Source: Sphingomonas sp. LR60 (GTDB lineage: Bacteria > Pseudomonadota > Alphaproteobacteria > Sphingomonadales > Sphingomonadaceae). From it: 64,000 bases of DNA. Made by a program: the position numbers and the translations under genes. The DNA lies in NCBI RefSeq assembly GCF_036855935.1, contig NZ_JASPFK010000001.1, positions 3,102,501-3,166,500 on the forward strand, in the 5' to 3' direction. The notes below the pieces were generated by a model. The model made no database searches. It had not been told where the DNA came from and was given only the letters and a program-made list of their open reading frames with translations. Positions 14,618 through 23,052 of the stretch are shown here, in pieces (the first letter of the stretch is position 1; every line of letters begins with the position of its first letter).

Positions 14618-14935
14618 TCAATCCTCCGCGGCGATCCGCACCCGCAGGCCGTCCAGCGCCGGGCCGAATTCGATCTGGCACGACAGCCGCGATGTCGCGT
14701 CGCGGTCCAGCGAGGCGTCGAGCAGGTCGTTCTCGTCCTCGCTCATCGGCGGCAGCTTGTCGGCGAAGGCCGGGTCGACGTGGATGTGGCAGGTCGCGCA
14801 GCTGCAACAGCCGCCGCACAGCGCCAGGACCTCGTCGATCCCGCCGTCGCGGATCACCTCCATGACCGAAAAACCCGCCTGTCCTTCGAGTTCGCGTTCT
14901 TCCCCGTTGCGGGTCTCGACGATAAGCTTGGCCAT
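14618..14935 (-). CDS. Adrenodoxin-type [2Fe-2S] ferredoxin
   Basis: 105-residue electron-transfer protein of the adrenodoxin/putidaredoxin/Isc-Fdx class. Cluster ligands follow the expected pattern: Cys40-x5-Cys46-x2-Cys49 and Cys86 ('CHIHVDP' follows the third Cys; 'RLSCQIEF' holds the fourth). Two extra Cys at 43 and 44 lie inside the loop. Likely roles are donating electrons to a P450 or to Fe-S assembly; it is not next to isc genes, so a P450-type or general role is possible. The start is ATG 14935; the much longer upstream open frame is Arg-rich shadow over the divergent glycosylase gene, which starts 54 bases away. Confidence 0.9.
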   Translation of the reverse strand: MAKLIVETRNGEERELEGQAGFSVMEVIRDGGIDEVLALCGGCCSCATCHIHVDPAFADKLPPMSEDENDLLDASLDRDATSRLSCQIEFGPALDGLRVRIAAED

Positions 14936-14988
14936 ATGAACTCCACCGATATCCGCCCCGCCCATGGCGGCAAGCCGAAGCCCGCGCA

Positions 14989-15615
14989 ATGGGGCTGAGC
15001 GCCGCCGACCTGAACGCCGGGCTCGACGCGCTGGCCGCCCGCGAGCCCGCCTTCGCCGCCGCGCTGGAGCGGGTCGGCTATCCCGCCCCGCGCATCCGCG
15101 CGCGCGGCTATGCCACGTTGCTGCGCACGATCGTCGGCCAGCAGGTGAGCGTGAAGGCCGCCGATGCGGTGTGGCGCAAGCTGGAGGTGCTCGGCGATCC
15201 GACCGATCCGGCGATCGTCGCCGCGCTCGACGACGATTCGCTGCGCGCGTGCGGCTTCTCGCGCCAGAAGACCGGCTATGCGCGCAGTCTGGCCGACGAG
15301 GTGCTGAGCGGGCGGCTCGATCTCGACGATCTGCCCGCGGATGACGAGGAAGCGATCGCGCAGCTCGTGCGCGTGAAGGGGATCGGGCGCTGGTCGGCGG
15401 AGGTCTATCTGCTGTTCGCCGAGGGTCGCCCCGATATCTGGCCGGCGGGCGATCTGGCGGTGCAGATCGAGACCGGACGCATCCTCGGCCACCCGGAACG
15501 CCCCAGCGAGAAGCTGACGCGCGACCTCGCCGAGCCATGGCGGCCGTATCGCGGCGCAGCGGCGATCTTCACCTGGCACCATTATGGCGCCGGCGCGGAC
15601 GCCGCCCCGGTGTGA
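14989..15615 (+). CDS. DNA-3-methyladenine glycosylase II (AlkA-like, HhH-GPD family)
   Basis: 208-residue base-excision repair glycosylase. It belongs to the short AlkA form lacking the N-terminal TBP-like domain. The helix-hairpin-helix lies at about residues 127-138 ('[14 protein letters not shown]') with the conserved Gly-Ile-Gly. The catalytic Asp155 follows in 'WPAGDLAVQ'. '[15 protein letters not shown]' (48-62) is the typical substrate-pocket region. It removes alkylated purines such as 3-methyladenine. It is divergent from the ferredoxin gene. No metal-cluster Cys motif is present, so it is not an EndoIII/MutY type. Confidence 0.88.
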   Translation: MGLSAADLNAGLDALAAREPAFAAALERVGYPAPRIRARGYATLLRTIVGQQVSVKAADAVWRKLEVLGDPTDPAIVAALDDDSLRACGFSRQKTGYARSLADEVLSGRLDLDDLPADDEEAIAQLVRVKGIGRWSAEVYLLFAEGRPDIWPAGDLAVQIETGRILGHPERPSEKLTRDLAEPWRPYRGAAAIFTWHHYGAGADAAPV

Positions 15616-15695
15616 TCCGGCCGCCGTTTACGCACCTTTAAGGTCGCGCGCCGCATAAACGCGCGACGCGACGCGAGGAAGCGGAACAAGGGGCG

Positions 15696-16658
15696 ATGAG
15701 AACACCGTTCGACCGCGCACGCGGCGCGATCAACTTCCTGGAACTGCATCAGCTCGATCCGTCGCCATCGCACTACGAGCTGGCGCTCGCGGTGATCAGC
15801 GCGCCGGGATCGAAGCTGTCGGAGGCTGTCGCCGAATACACCGATGGCGGGCTGCGCCTCTCCGCCGCCACCGTCCAGTCGCTCGTCGAGGACTTTCTCT
15901 CCCCGCCGCGCGAGCAGACGCTCGACCGGCGCGAGCGCACCGTGATGCGGCAGGCGCAGGAACTCGGCACGCTGACCAGCGACGCGCACCACCTGACCGA
16001 GGCGCTCGGCCGCGACGTCGGCGCCTTCGTCGACGCGGCGAACAGCGATCCCGTCACCACCCTGCCCGCCGCCGCGACCGACTTTGTCGATCGCCTGTCC
16101 GATGCCGAGCGCGAATTGGCCGCGCTTCGCTCCGAGGTGGTCCGGCTGCGGGACAACATCGTGCCCGGCCTGCCGCCCGCGGACGCCGACCGCGACGACC
16201 TGACGCAGGCGCTCAACCGCAGCGGCGCGCGCGAGGTGATGGCGCGTGCCGACGCGGGCGGCGAGGCGCATGTCGTGGTGGCGTTCAGCGTCGACGCACT
16301 GGACACGATCAACGATCGCTACGGTCGCGCGGTCGGCGACAACGTCCTCAACGCCTTCTCCGCGACGCTGCACCAGACATTTCCCGATGAGGAACTGATC
16401 CGCTGGAGCGGCAATGAATTCGTCTTCATCACCCGGGGCTTGCCGGTCAGCGGCGCGCGATTGTTGACCGAGCGGGCCTTGTCGGCGTTCGCGGCACGCC
16501 GCCTGCGGCTGCGCGGCACCGGCGAACCGATCGGCAGCGTCACCGCCTCGGCCGGCATCGCGACCGGCGCCGCGGGCGGACAGGAAAGCTCCCTGATCGC
16601 CGCCCGCGCCAACGCCGCACTCGCCGCCAGCCACGGCGGAAACCAGATCGAGGGGTGA
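15696..16658 (+). CDS. GGDEF-domain protein with degenerate active site
   Basis: 320 residues. An N-terminal helical region (1-150) with a coiled-coil part ('LSDAERELAALRSEVVRLRD') precedes a GGDEF-fold domain (about 165-315; 'DDLTQALNRSGAREVM', 'DALDTINDRYGRAVGDNVL'). The signature loop reads Ser238-Gly-Asn-Glu-Phe242 instead of GG[DE]EF. The Glu and Phe remain, but the first Gly and the Asp do not, so diguanylate cyclase activity is doubtful. It may be a c-di-GMP/GTP-binding or regulatory relative. No membrane helix or signal peptide is evident, so it is probably cytoplasmic. It is a single gene; a hairpin follows before the convergent DUF2147 gene. Confidence 0.8.
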   Translation: MRTPFDRARGAINFLELHQLDPSPSHYELALAVISAPGSKLSEAVAEYTDGGLRLSAATVQSLVEDFLSPPREQTLDRRERTVMRQAQELGTLTSDAHHLTEALGRDVGAFVDAANSDPVTTLPAAATDFVDRLSDAERELAALRSEVVRLRDNIVPGLPPADADRDDLTQALNRSGAREVMARADAGGEAHVVVAFSVDALDTINDRYGRAVGDNVLNAFSATLHQTFPDEELIRWSGNEFVFITRGLPVSGARLLTERALSAFAARRLRLRGTGEPIGSVTASAGIATGAAGGQESSLIAARANAALAASHGGNQIEG

Positions 16659-16668
16659 TCGGATCAAG

Positions 16669-16690
16669 CCCCTCCCCTTCAGGAGAGGGG
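16669..16690. terminator. Hairpin between convergent GGDEF and DUF2147 genes
   Basis: CCCCTCCCC (16669-16677) can pair with GAGAGGGG (16683-16690), with some imperfection. It sits exactly between two convergent genes and is likely a bidirectional terminator. Confidence 0.4.
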
Positions 16691-16701
16691 TGTGATATTC
16701 C

Positions 16702-17121
16702 TTACTTCGCCGGCCGCCACGTCTGCGTCTGGCAGAAGAAGGCGATGCAGCCCTTTACCGCCAGCGTGCCGTCGGCGTTCTTCGCGACGATCGACTTATA
16801 GGTCTTGCCGTTGCGCGGATCGTAGATCTTGCCACGCCAGTCCTTGCCCGCATCCTTGAACTCCGACAGGATCGGCATTCCCAGAACGGGACGGGTCCGC
16901 AGGCTCGCATCGCTGTTGTTGACGTCGGTGTCCGGGGCACCAGGGCGCTTCTTGAGGATCGTCGTCAGCTTGCCGCAGGTCACGCTGCCGCACGGGCCGA
17001 CCGTGATGACGCCCGCGCCATCCTCGGTGACGTAGCGTCCGGCGATCGGGGTGGCAGCGAAGGCGGTCGCGGGGACGGCGGCGGCGAGCAGCGCGAGCGC
17101 GGCGGGGAGCATGATACGCAT
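16702..17121 (-). CDS. Secreted DUF2147 family protein
   Basis: 139 residues with a clear Sec signal peptide (about 1-22, 'LLAAAVPATAFA'). The DUF2147 domain follows: 'IAGRYVTEDGAGVI', 'CGSVTCGKL', 'WRGKIYDPRNGKTYKS' and 'KGCIAFFCQTQTW' with four conserved Cys likely forming disulphides. It is predicted periplasmic. Family members are small beta-rich proteins common in Sphingomonadales and Caulobacterales; no biochemical function is established. The gene is divergent from mtnP with about 24 bases between starts, so the two probably share a regulatory region. Confidence 0.85.
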   Translation of the reverse strand: MRIMLPAALALLAAAVPATAFAATPIAGRYVTEDGAGVITVGPCGSVTCGKLTTILKKRPGAPDTDVNNSDASLRTRPVLGMPILSEFKDAGKDWRGKIYDPRNGKTYKSIVAKNADGTLAVKGCIAFFCQTQTWRPAK

Positions 17122-17145
17122 GTCGGAAACTATCGGAGATCAGTG

Positions 17146-18033
17146 ATGAACACGCAATGGACCATCGGGATCATCGGCGGCTCCGGCCTGTACGCGATCG
17201 ACGGGCTGGAAGAGGCCGAATGGCGCACGGTCGAGACGCCATGGGGCACCCCCAGCGACCAGATCCTGTTCGGGCGGATCGGAGATGTCGCGATCCGTTT
17301 TTTGCCCCGTCACGGCCGCGGGCACGTCCATCTGCCCGGTGACATTCCGGCGCGCGCCAATATCGACGCGCTCAAGCGCGCGGGCTGCACCGACCTGCTC
17401 GCGATCTCCTCGGTCGGCTCGCTGCGCGAGGAATTGCCGCCCGGCACGTTCTCGATCGTCGACCAGTTCGTCGACCGCACCGTGCAGCGCCCGGCATCGT
17501 TCTTCGGCGGCGGGCTGGTCGCGCATGTCTCGCTCGCCGATCCGACCTGCGAGCGGTTGAGCGCGTTCGCCGCGGCGGCGATCACCGCGGCGGGCGGCCG
17601 GGTCGCCGAGCGCTCGACCTATCTGGCGATGGAAGGTCCGCAATTCTCGACCCGCGCCGAAAGCCGCCTTTACCGCGACTGGGGCTGCGACGTGATCGGC
17701 ATGACCGCCATGCCCGAGGCGCGGCTCGCACGCGAGGCGGAGCTGCCGTACGCGCTGGTCGGGATGGTCACTGATTACGATTGCTGGCGCGACGATCGCG
17801 CCGCGGTGGACGTGGCCGAGATCGTCGCGCAGATGGCCGCCAATGGCCGGATCGCACGCGCGGCGGTGGCGCATCTGCTCCGGCACCTACCGCCCGAGCG
17901 CACGCCCTCACCGATCGACACCGCACTGGACGGCCCGATCATGACCGCACCGGCGCATCGGGATGCGGGGATGATTGCGCGGAATGAGGCGATCTTGGCG
18001 CGGGTGCTGGGGCTGAATCTGACGGCGGGGTGA
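17146..18033 (+). CDS. mtnP: S-methyl-5'-thioadenosine phosphorylase
   Basis: 295-residue purine-nucleoside-phosphorylase-family enzyme that splits methylthioadenosine with phosphate to adenine and methylthioribose-1-phosphate (methionine salvage, polyamine by-product removal). Visible motifs are 'GIIGGSGLY' at the N-terminus, 'LPRHGRGHVHLPG' for phosphate/ribose binding, 'EGPQFSTRAES' and 'DVIGMTAMPEARLAREA', with Asp in 'VTDYDCWRD' for base binding. I chose ATG 17146 over the in-frame GTG 17143 because GGAGA lies six bases upstream of it. Related bacterial enzymes may prefer methylthioinosine, which cannot be excluded from sequence alone. Confidence 0.9.
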   Translation: MNTQWTIGIIGGSGLYAIDGLEEAEWRTVETPWGTPSDQILFGRIGDVAIRFLPRHGRGHVHLPGDIPARANIDALKRAGCTDLLAISSVGSLREELPPGTFSIVDQFVDRTVQRPASFFGGGLVAHVSLADPTCERLSAFAAAAITAAGGRVAERSTYLAMEGPQFSTRAESRLYRDWGCDVIGMTAMPEARLAREAELPYALVGMVTDYDCWRDDRAAVDVAEIVAQMAANGRIARAAVAHLLRHLPPERTPSPIDTALDGPIMTAPAHRDAGMIARNEAILARVLGLNLTAG

Positions 18034-18034
18034 T

Positions 18035-18111
18035 CGTCATTGCGAGCGAAGCGAAGCAATCCAAGGTCGGACCAGGACGCCCTGGATTGCTTCGCTTCGC
18101 TCGCAATGACG
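18035..18111. repeat. 29-bp perfect inverted repeat (CGTCATTGCGAG family)
   Basis: Arms at 18035-18063 and 18083-18111 are exact complements with a 19-base loop. This is the well-known type of interspersed repeat in alphaproteobacteria that begins CGTCATTGCGAGCG. It starts two bases after the mtnP stop and may act as its terminator. Confidence 0.8.
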
Positions 18112-18131
18112 GAGATTAGGGTCGCCACTTC

Positions 18132-18216
18132 CCGTCATCCCGGACTTGATCCGGGATCCCGCTTCTTCTTCAATCGCCGGCAAGAAGCGGGGCCCCGGAT
18201 CAAGTCCGGGGCGACA
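18132..18216. repeat. Dispersed repeat (CCCGGACTTGATCCGGG family)
   Basis: Two inverted copies of a GTC-CCCGGACTTGATCCGGG unit with 'CCCGCTTCTT' / 'AAGAAGCGGGG' arms. Related units occur at 20776, 31520, 59936 and 60153. It follows the previous repeat directly, and both lie upstream of mntH. Confidence 0.75.
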
Positions 18217-18293
18217 GAGTGAGTGGGTCGAGAAAAGCAGATCCACCCCAGACGGTTGAAACCGTCGCCCTTCTCCCGCATTCCTCCCCGCAC

Positions 18294-19595
18294 ATGACCC
18301 TCACCACCCGTTCGCTCGGCGACAGTTTCGCCTCCGTGCCCGTGCCCAAGGGCGCGGGCTTCTGGCGCAAGTTGCTGGCGTTCGTCGGTCCCGGCTGGCT
18401 GGTCGCGGTCGGTTACATGGACCCCGGCAATTGGGCGACCGACATCGCCGGCGGCTCGGCGTTCGGCTATACGTTGCTCAGCGTCGTCTTGCTGTCGAAC
18501 CTGATGGCGATCGTGCTGCAATCCCTGTCGGCGCGGCTCGGGGTCGGTGCCGGGCTCGATCTGGCGCAGGCATGCCGGCAGCATTCGACGCGCCCGGTGG
18601 CGTGGCTGCTCTGGGCGCTCGCCGAGATCGCGATCGTCGCCTGCGATCTGGCCGAGGTGCTGGGCACCGCGATCGCGCTGAAATTGCTGTTCGGAATGCC
18701 GCTGCTCTACGGCGTGCTGGTCACCGTGCTCGACGTGTTCCTGATCCTCGCGCTCCAGCGCTACGGCTTCCGGCGACTGGAGGCGTTCATCGCCGCGTTG
18801 CTGATCATCATTGCCGCGTGCTTTGCATTCGAGTTGTTCTGGGCGCGCCCGGACTGGAGCGCGGCGGCGATCGGGCTGGTGCCTTCGGCCGAGATCGTCC
18901 GCAACCCGGCGATGCTCTACATCGCGATCGGCATCCTCGGCGCGACGGTGATGCCGCACAACCTCTACCTCCATTCGTCGATCGTCCAGACCCGCGCCTA
19001 TGGCAGCGACGAAGGCGACCGGCACGAGGCGCTGAAGATGGCGACGATCGATTCGACCGTCGCGCTGGGGCTCGCCTTCTTCATCAACGCGGCGATCCTG
19101 ATGCTGGCGGCGGCGGCGTTCCACAGCGCGGGGCGGTTCGAGGTCGCCGAGATCGAGGACGCGCACCGGCTGCTCGCGCCGATGCTCGGGGTCGGCGCGG
19201 CGAGCGTGCTGTTCGCGGTCGCGCTGCTCGCCAGCGGGCAGAACTCGACCGTCACCGGCACGCTCGCCGGGCAGATCGTGATGGAGGGCTTCCTCGACAT
19301 CCGGCTGGCGCCATGGCTGCGGCGGCTGATCACGCGCGCGATCGCGATCGTGCCGGCGGTGGTGGTGGTCGCCTCGGCCGGCGACCGCGGCGCGACCGAC
19401 CTGCTGGTGCTCAGCCAGGTGGTGCTGAGCCTACAACTGCCGTTCGCGGTGATCCCGCTGGTGCTCTACACCTCCAACCGCCGGTTGATGGGCAGCTTCG
19501 CCGCGCCGCGCTGGCTGGCGGCGCTGGCTTGGGCGATCGCGGCGGTGATCGTGGTGCTCAACGGTTACCTGCTGTGGGGAATGGCGGTGGGGTGA
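18294..19595 (+). CDS. mntH: Nramp family divalent metal (Mn2+/Fe2+) transporter
   Basis: 433-residue inner-membrane proton-coupled metal importer with about 11 membrane helices. The metal-binding TM1 motif 'MDPGNWATD' and the TM6 motif '[11 protein letters not shown]' are both intact, and the '[13 protein letters not shown]' transport signature lies between TM8 and TM9. I chose ATG 18294 because the longer frame from 18219 begins inside a dispersed repeat. No strong Shine-Dalgarno is visible. The acidic/His context fits Mn2+ as main substrate, but Fe2+ transport is possible. No MntR or Fur site was recognised upstream. Confidence 0.92.
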   Translation: MTLTTRSLGDSFASVPVPKGAGFWRKLLAFVGPGWLVAVGYMDPGNWATDIAGGSAFGYTLLSVVLLSNLMAIVLQSLSARLGVGAGLDLAQACRQHSTRPVAWLLWALAEIAIVACDLAEVLGTAIALKLLFGMPLLYGVLVTVLDVFLILALQRYGFRRLEAFIAALLIIIAACFAFELFWARPDWSAAAIGLVPSAEIVRNPAMLYIAIGILGATVMPHNLYLHSSIVQTRAYGSDEGDRHEALKMATIDSTVALGLAFFINAAILMLAAAAFHSAGRFEVAEIEDAHRLLAPMLGVGAASVLFAVALLASGQNSTVTGTLAGQIVMEGFLDIRLAPWLRRLITRAIAIVPAVVVVASAGDRGATDLLVLSQVVLSLQLPFAVIPLVLYTSNRRLMGSFAAPRWLAALAWAIAAVIVVLNGYLLWGMAVG

Positions 19596-19666
19596 GCCCC
19601 TCCCCTAGCCACGGCGCGCGCGCTGGCCTATCTGGCGCGCTTTCCTCATCACACAGGTTTTCCCCA

Positions 19667-20767
19667 ATGGGTTTCCGCTGCGGCATCGTGGGCCTGCCCA
19701 ACGTCGGCAAGTCCACCCTCTTCAACGCGCTGACCGAAACGGCCGCGGCGCAGGCGGCGAACTATCCGTTCTGCACGATCGAGCCGAACGTCGGCAACGT
19801 CGGCGTCCCCGATCCGCGCCTGTCGAAGCTGGCGGCGATCGCCGGCTCGGCCAAGATCATCGAGACGCAGCTCGGCTTCGTCGACATCGCCGGGCTGGTG
19901 CGCGGCGCCAGCAAGGGCGAGGGGCTGGGCAACCAGTTCCTCGGCAACATCCGCGAGGTCGATGCGATCGTCCACGTGCTGCGCTGTTTCGAGAATGACG
20001 ACATCCAGCACGTCGACAATCGCGTCGATCCGATCGCCGATGCCGAGACGGTCGAGACCGAGCTGATGCTTTCCGATCTCGAAAGCCTAGAAAAGCGCGT
20101 CCCCAATCTCGCCAAGAAGGGGCAGCAGGGCGACAAGGAAGCCAAGCTCGGCGCGCTGGTGCTGGGCCGCGCGCTCGACCTGCTGCGCGACGGCAAGCCC
20201 GCGCGGCTGACCGAGGCCAACGACCCCGACGAGCAGCGCGTGCTGGATCAGGCGCAATTGCTCACCGCCAAGCCGGTCCTCTACGTCTGCAACGTCAACG
20301 AGGAGGACGCCGCGAACGGCAATGCGCTGTCGCAGAAGGTGTTCGACAAGGCCGCTGCCGAGGGCGCACAGGCCGTGGTCGTCTCCGCGGCGATCGAGGC
20401 GGAGATCGCGACGATGCCGCACGAGGATCGCGGCGAATTCCTCGCCGAACTGGGGCTGGAGGAAACCGGCCTCACGCGCGTGATCCGCGCCGGCTACGAA
20501 CTGCTCCACCTGCTGACCTTCTTCACGGTCGGCCCGAAGGAAGCGCGCGCCTGGACAGTCGAGGCCGGGTCGAAGGCACCGCAGGCGGCGGGCGCGATCC
20601 ACTCCGATTTCGAGCGCGGCTTCATTCGCGCCGAGACGATCGCCTTCGACGATTACGTCGCGTTCAACGGCGAAGCCGGCGCGCGCGAGGCGGGCAAGCT
20701 GCGGCAGGAAGGCAAGGAATATGTCGTCCACGACGGCGACGTGCTGCTGTTCCGCTTCAACGTCTGA
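19667..20767 (+). CDS. ychF: Redox-regulated ATPase/GTPase YchF (OBG family)
   Basis: 366-residue P-loop protein of normal length. The Walker A is 'GLPNVGKST' (residues 8-16), the switch region is 'DIAGLVRGASKGEGLGNQFL', and the G4-like motif is degenerate ('YVCNVNE'), which in this family favours ATP over GTP. A helical coiled-coil domain covers about 130-205, and a C-terminal TGS domain follows about 280-366 ('LLTFFTVGPKEARAW'). YchF associates with ribosomes and affects translation start and oxidative-stress responses. The ATG is supported by full conservation from residue 1. Confidence 0.95.
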   Translation: MGFRCGIVGLPNVGKSTLFNALTETAAAQAANYPFCTIEPNVGNVGVPDPRLSKLAAIAGSAKIIETQLGFVDIAGLVRGASKGEGLGNQFLGNIREVDAIVHVLRCFENDDIQHVDNRVDPIADAETVETELMLSDLESLEKRVPNLAKKGQQGDKEAKLGALVLGRALDLLRDGKPARLTEANDPDEQRVLDQAQLLTAKPVLYVCNVNEEDAANGNALSQKVFDKAAAEGAQAVVVSAAIEAEIATMPHEDRGEFLAELGLEETGLTRVIRAGYELLHLLTFFTVGPKEARAWTVEAGSKAPQAAGAIHSDFERGFIRAETIAFDDYVAFNGEAGAREAGKLRQEGKEYVVHDGDVLLFRFNV

Positions 20768-20775
20768 TATTTGGC

Positions 20776-20980
20776 CGTCGCCCCGGACGTGATCCGGGGC
20801 GCTGCTTCATCCGAGCGGTCGCCGGTTGAAGCAGCTTCCCGTTCGCACGCCCTTCGACAAGCTCAGGGCGAACGTCAGGGCGAACGGTAGAGTATAGCGC
20901 TGGGTGACTCCGCAAGGTCGCCCATGCACCGCGCGGCCGGCTCTTCCAAACCGTTCGTGCTGAGCTTGTCGAAGCACATG
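20776..20980. repeat. Two families of dispersed palindromic repeats
   Basis: A CGTCGCCCCGGACGTGATCC-type unit (20776-20800) with arms around 'GCTGCTTCA' / 'TGAAGCAGC' is followed by the 'CTTCGACAAGCTCAGGGC' unit (20852-20870) and its inverted partner 'TGAGCTTGTCGAAG' (20960-20973). The latter family also appears at 29415-29446. No gene is seen in 20768-21031. Confidence 0.7.
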
Positions 20981-21031
20981 CCCCATCCCCTGCCGTTCGA
21001 CATGGGGAGGCGTTGCCAAAAGTCGTTTAGC

Positions 21032-21283
21032 TCAACGTCCGCCTTCCACCACCGGCCGGTCGAGCGTGCCACCATAAGGCGCACGCACCGCCGCTCCCTC
21101 ATGCGGACGAGCCTTCAACCAGGCCGGCGTAGCCCCCGGCGCCGGCGTGATCTGCATTACCGGCGTCCGCGGCGCGGGTGCGGTTGCGGTCGGAACCGGC
21201 GCGGGTGGGGGCGCCTTCTCCTCGTCGCTTTTGCCGCAAGCCGCGACCGAGAGGCACAACAGGGGCAGCAAGACGCGGATCAT
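21032..21283 (-). CDS. Small Pro-rich lipoprotein, hypothetical
   Basis: 83-residue predicted lipoprotein. The signal peptide ends in lipobox 'SVAAC' (Cys16). After it comes a charged patch ('GKSDEEKA') and a Pro/Ala-rich stretch (about 24-50), then 'PAWLKARPHEGAAVRAPYGG' (about 53-72). Such a protein would sit in the periplasm anchored to a membrane. The family is not recognised. The ATG is 21283; the longer open frame above it is shadow of the divergent phosphodiesterase gene at 21371. Confidence 0.6.
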   Translation of the reverse strand: MIRVLLPLLCLSVAACGKSDEEKAPPPAPVPTATAPAPRTPVMQITPAPGATPAWLKARPHEGAAVRAPYGGTLDRPVVEGGR

Positions 21284-21370
21284 GCGATCAGAAAGCGCGA
21301 ACCGGCACAGGCGTTCCGCAACGCTGCGACAGGTCTTTGTTCTGCAAGATCGCGCGCGTAAGGGCCGGGC

Positions 21371-22738
21371 ATGTTGTCCCGCGTTCCCCTGCTCGCCGCG
21401 CTGGCCGCCGTGTCCGCCTGCGCCTATCGCTACGATCCCCCCGCGCTGCCGCCGGTCGCCCGCCCCGCTCCGCCGACGAGCTATGCCGCCGCCGCGCCAA
21501 CCGGTCTCGCTGCCAGCGAGCGGCGCGCGCCGGTAACGAACCTCGTTTCGATCGACGGCTTCCGCCCAGACTATCTCGAACGCGGCGTCACCCCCAACCT
21601 GTCGCGGCTCGCCGCCACAGGCGTCAGCGCGGCGATGCGCCCGTCGTTTCCGTCCAAGACCTTTCCCAACCATTGGACGCTCGTCACCGGGCTGGTCCCC
21701 GATCGTCACGGCATCACCGCCAACAGCATGGAAGATCCGCAGCGCCCCGGCGAGACCTTCACGATGGCGACCGACGATCCGTTCTGGTGGAACGCCGCCG
21801 AGCCGATCTGGGTGACCGCCGAGCGCGCGGGGGTGCGTTCCGCGACGATGTTCTGGCCGGGCTCGAACGTCGCATGGGGCGGGACGATGGCCAAGGATTG
21901 GCCGCACGAGACGACCGGCGGCATGCGCCCGCACGACTGGCAGCAATATGGCGAATCGGTCGACAATCGTCAGCGCGTCGATGCGCTGATCGACTGGCTA
22001 CGCCGGCCCGCGGCGATGCGCCCGCACTTCCTGACGCTCTATTTCGATGCGGTCGACACGGCCGGGCATCAGTTCGGCCCCGCCGACCCGCGCACGATGC
22101 AGGCGGTCGCGCAGGTCGATACCGCCATCGGTCAATTGATGAGCGACCTCGCCGCGCTGGGACAGCCGGCGAACCTCGTCATCGTCGCCGATCATGGCAT
22201 GGCCGCGACCGATACGCGCCGCACGATCGCGCTCGACACGATCGTCCCCGCCACCGACGCGCGTGTCGTGGAGAGCGGCCCCTATGCGACGCTCGCGCCG
22301 CTGCCGGGGCGCGACGCCGCGGTCGCCGCCGCGCTGTTGCGCCCGCATCCGCACATGCAATGCTGGCGCAAGGAGCAGATCCCGGCGCGCTTCCACTATG
22401 GCCGCAACCCGCGCATCCCGGCGTTCCTGTGCCTCGGCGAGGACGGCCCGGGCGGCGGGTGGTCGATCGCGAAGACTGCGCCGACCCGGCAGGAATCGAC
22501 CGGCAGCCATGGCTTCGACAATGACGCCGCCGACATGCGCGCGCTGTTCATCGCCAACGGTCCGGCATTCCGCGCCGGCAAGCATCTGGCGACGTTCGAC
22601 AATGTCGACGTCGCCCCATTGCTGCGCGATCTGCTCGGCCTGCCCGCCGGTCAGGGGCTCGACGGCGACGATCGTCCGTTCCGCGGCGTGCTGATCGCTG
22701 GACCGCAGCGTTCCGCCCTGCCAAACGGGGCGCGATGA
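21371..22738 (+). CDS. Type I phosphodiesterase / nucleotide pyrophosphatase (NPP-like), lipoprotein
   Basis: 455-residue alkaline-phosphatase-superfamily enzyme. The lipobox 'AVSAC' (Cys17) predicts a periplasmic or outer-membrane lipoprotein. The metal-binding Asp62 is in 'VSIDGFRPDYL', and the nucleophile Thr97 is in 'FPSKTFPNHWTLVTG'. Further metal ligands are in 'FDAVDTAGHQFGP' and 'VIVADHGMA', with a final His in 'GSHGFDN'. Family members (NPP/ectonucleotide pyrophosphatase) hydrolyse phosphodiester bonds in nucleotides or lipids; the substrate is not predictable. The stop overlaps the next gene as ATGA, so it is probably the first gene of a three-gene coupled unit. Confidence 0.88.
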   Translation: MLSRVPLLAALAAVSACAYRYDPPALPPVARPAPPTSYAAAAPTGLAASERRAPVTNLVSIDGFRPDYLERGVTPNLSRLAATGVSAAMRPSFPSKTFPNHWTLVTGLVPDRHGITANSMEDPQRPGETFTMATDDPFWWNAAEPIWVTAERAGVRSATMFWPGSNVAWGGTMAKDWPHETTGGMRPHDWQQYGESVDNRQRVDALIDWLRRPAAMRPHFLTLYFDAVDTAGHQFGPADPRTMQAVAQVDTAIGQLMSDLAALGQPANLVIVADHGMAATDTRRTIALDTIVPATDARVVESGPYATLAPLPGRDAAVAAALLRPHPHMQCWRKEQIPARFHYGRNPRIPAFLCLGEDGPGGGWSIAKTAPTRQESTGSHGFDNDAADMRALFIANGPAFRAGKHLATFDNVDVAPLLRDLLGLPAGQGLDGDDRPFRGVLIAGPQRSALPNGAR

Positions 22739-23052
22739 ACGCAACGATCCTCCACAATCCGCGCTGCTCGAAGTCGCGCGCGGCGCTGGCGCTCCTAACC
22801 GAGGCCGGCGCCGAAGTGACGGTCGTCGAGTATCTGAAAACGCCCCCGTCGCGCGACGAACTCGCGCTGTTGTGCGCCCGCGCCGGGATCACGCCCCGCG
22901 CTGCGCTACGGGCCGATGCCTCGGCGACGACCGACGACGACCCGCTCGACCTGATGGCACGCGATCCCGCCACGATCGAGCGGCCGTTCGTGGAGACCGA
23001 CAAGGGCGCGCTGATCGCCCGCCCGCCCGAACGCGTGCGCGACCTGCTGTGA
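22735..23052 (+). CDS. ArsC-family protein (glutaredoxin-type arsenate reductase-like, YfgD type)
   Basis: 105-residue thioredoxin-fold protein. The catalytic Cys11 sits in 'HNPRCSKSR', the classic arsenate-reductase loop, and the C-terminal 'IERPFVETDKGALIARPP' matches the family's final motif. The usual middle arginine region is present as 'AALRADAS'. It starts in ATGA overlap with the preceding phosphodiesterase and ends in GTGA overlap with the phospholipase D-like gene. There is no arsR or arsB nearby, so a general thiol-reductase role is as likely as arsenate resistance. Confidence 0.85.
   Translation: MNATILHNPRCSKSRAALALLTEAGAEVTVVEYLKTPPSRDELALLCARAGITPRAALRADASATTDDDPLDLMARDPATIERPFVETDKGALIARPPERVRDLL

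Noticed and set aside
15582..16667. 361-residue minus-strand ORF opposite the GGDEF gene
   Set aside because: Antisense shadow with Arg/Ala/Val bias and no ribosome site or family pattern.
22735..23052. Arsenic resistance operon around the ArsC-like gene
   Set aside because: No arsR, arsB, acr3 or arsH gene nearby; neighbours are phosphodiesterase and phospholipase D-like genes.
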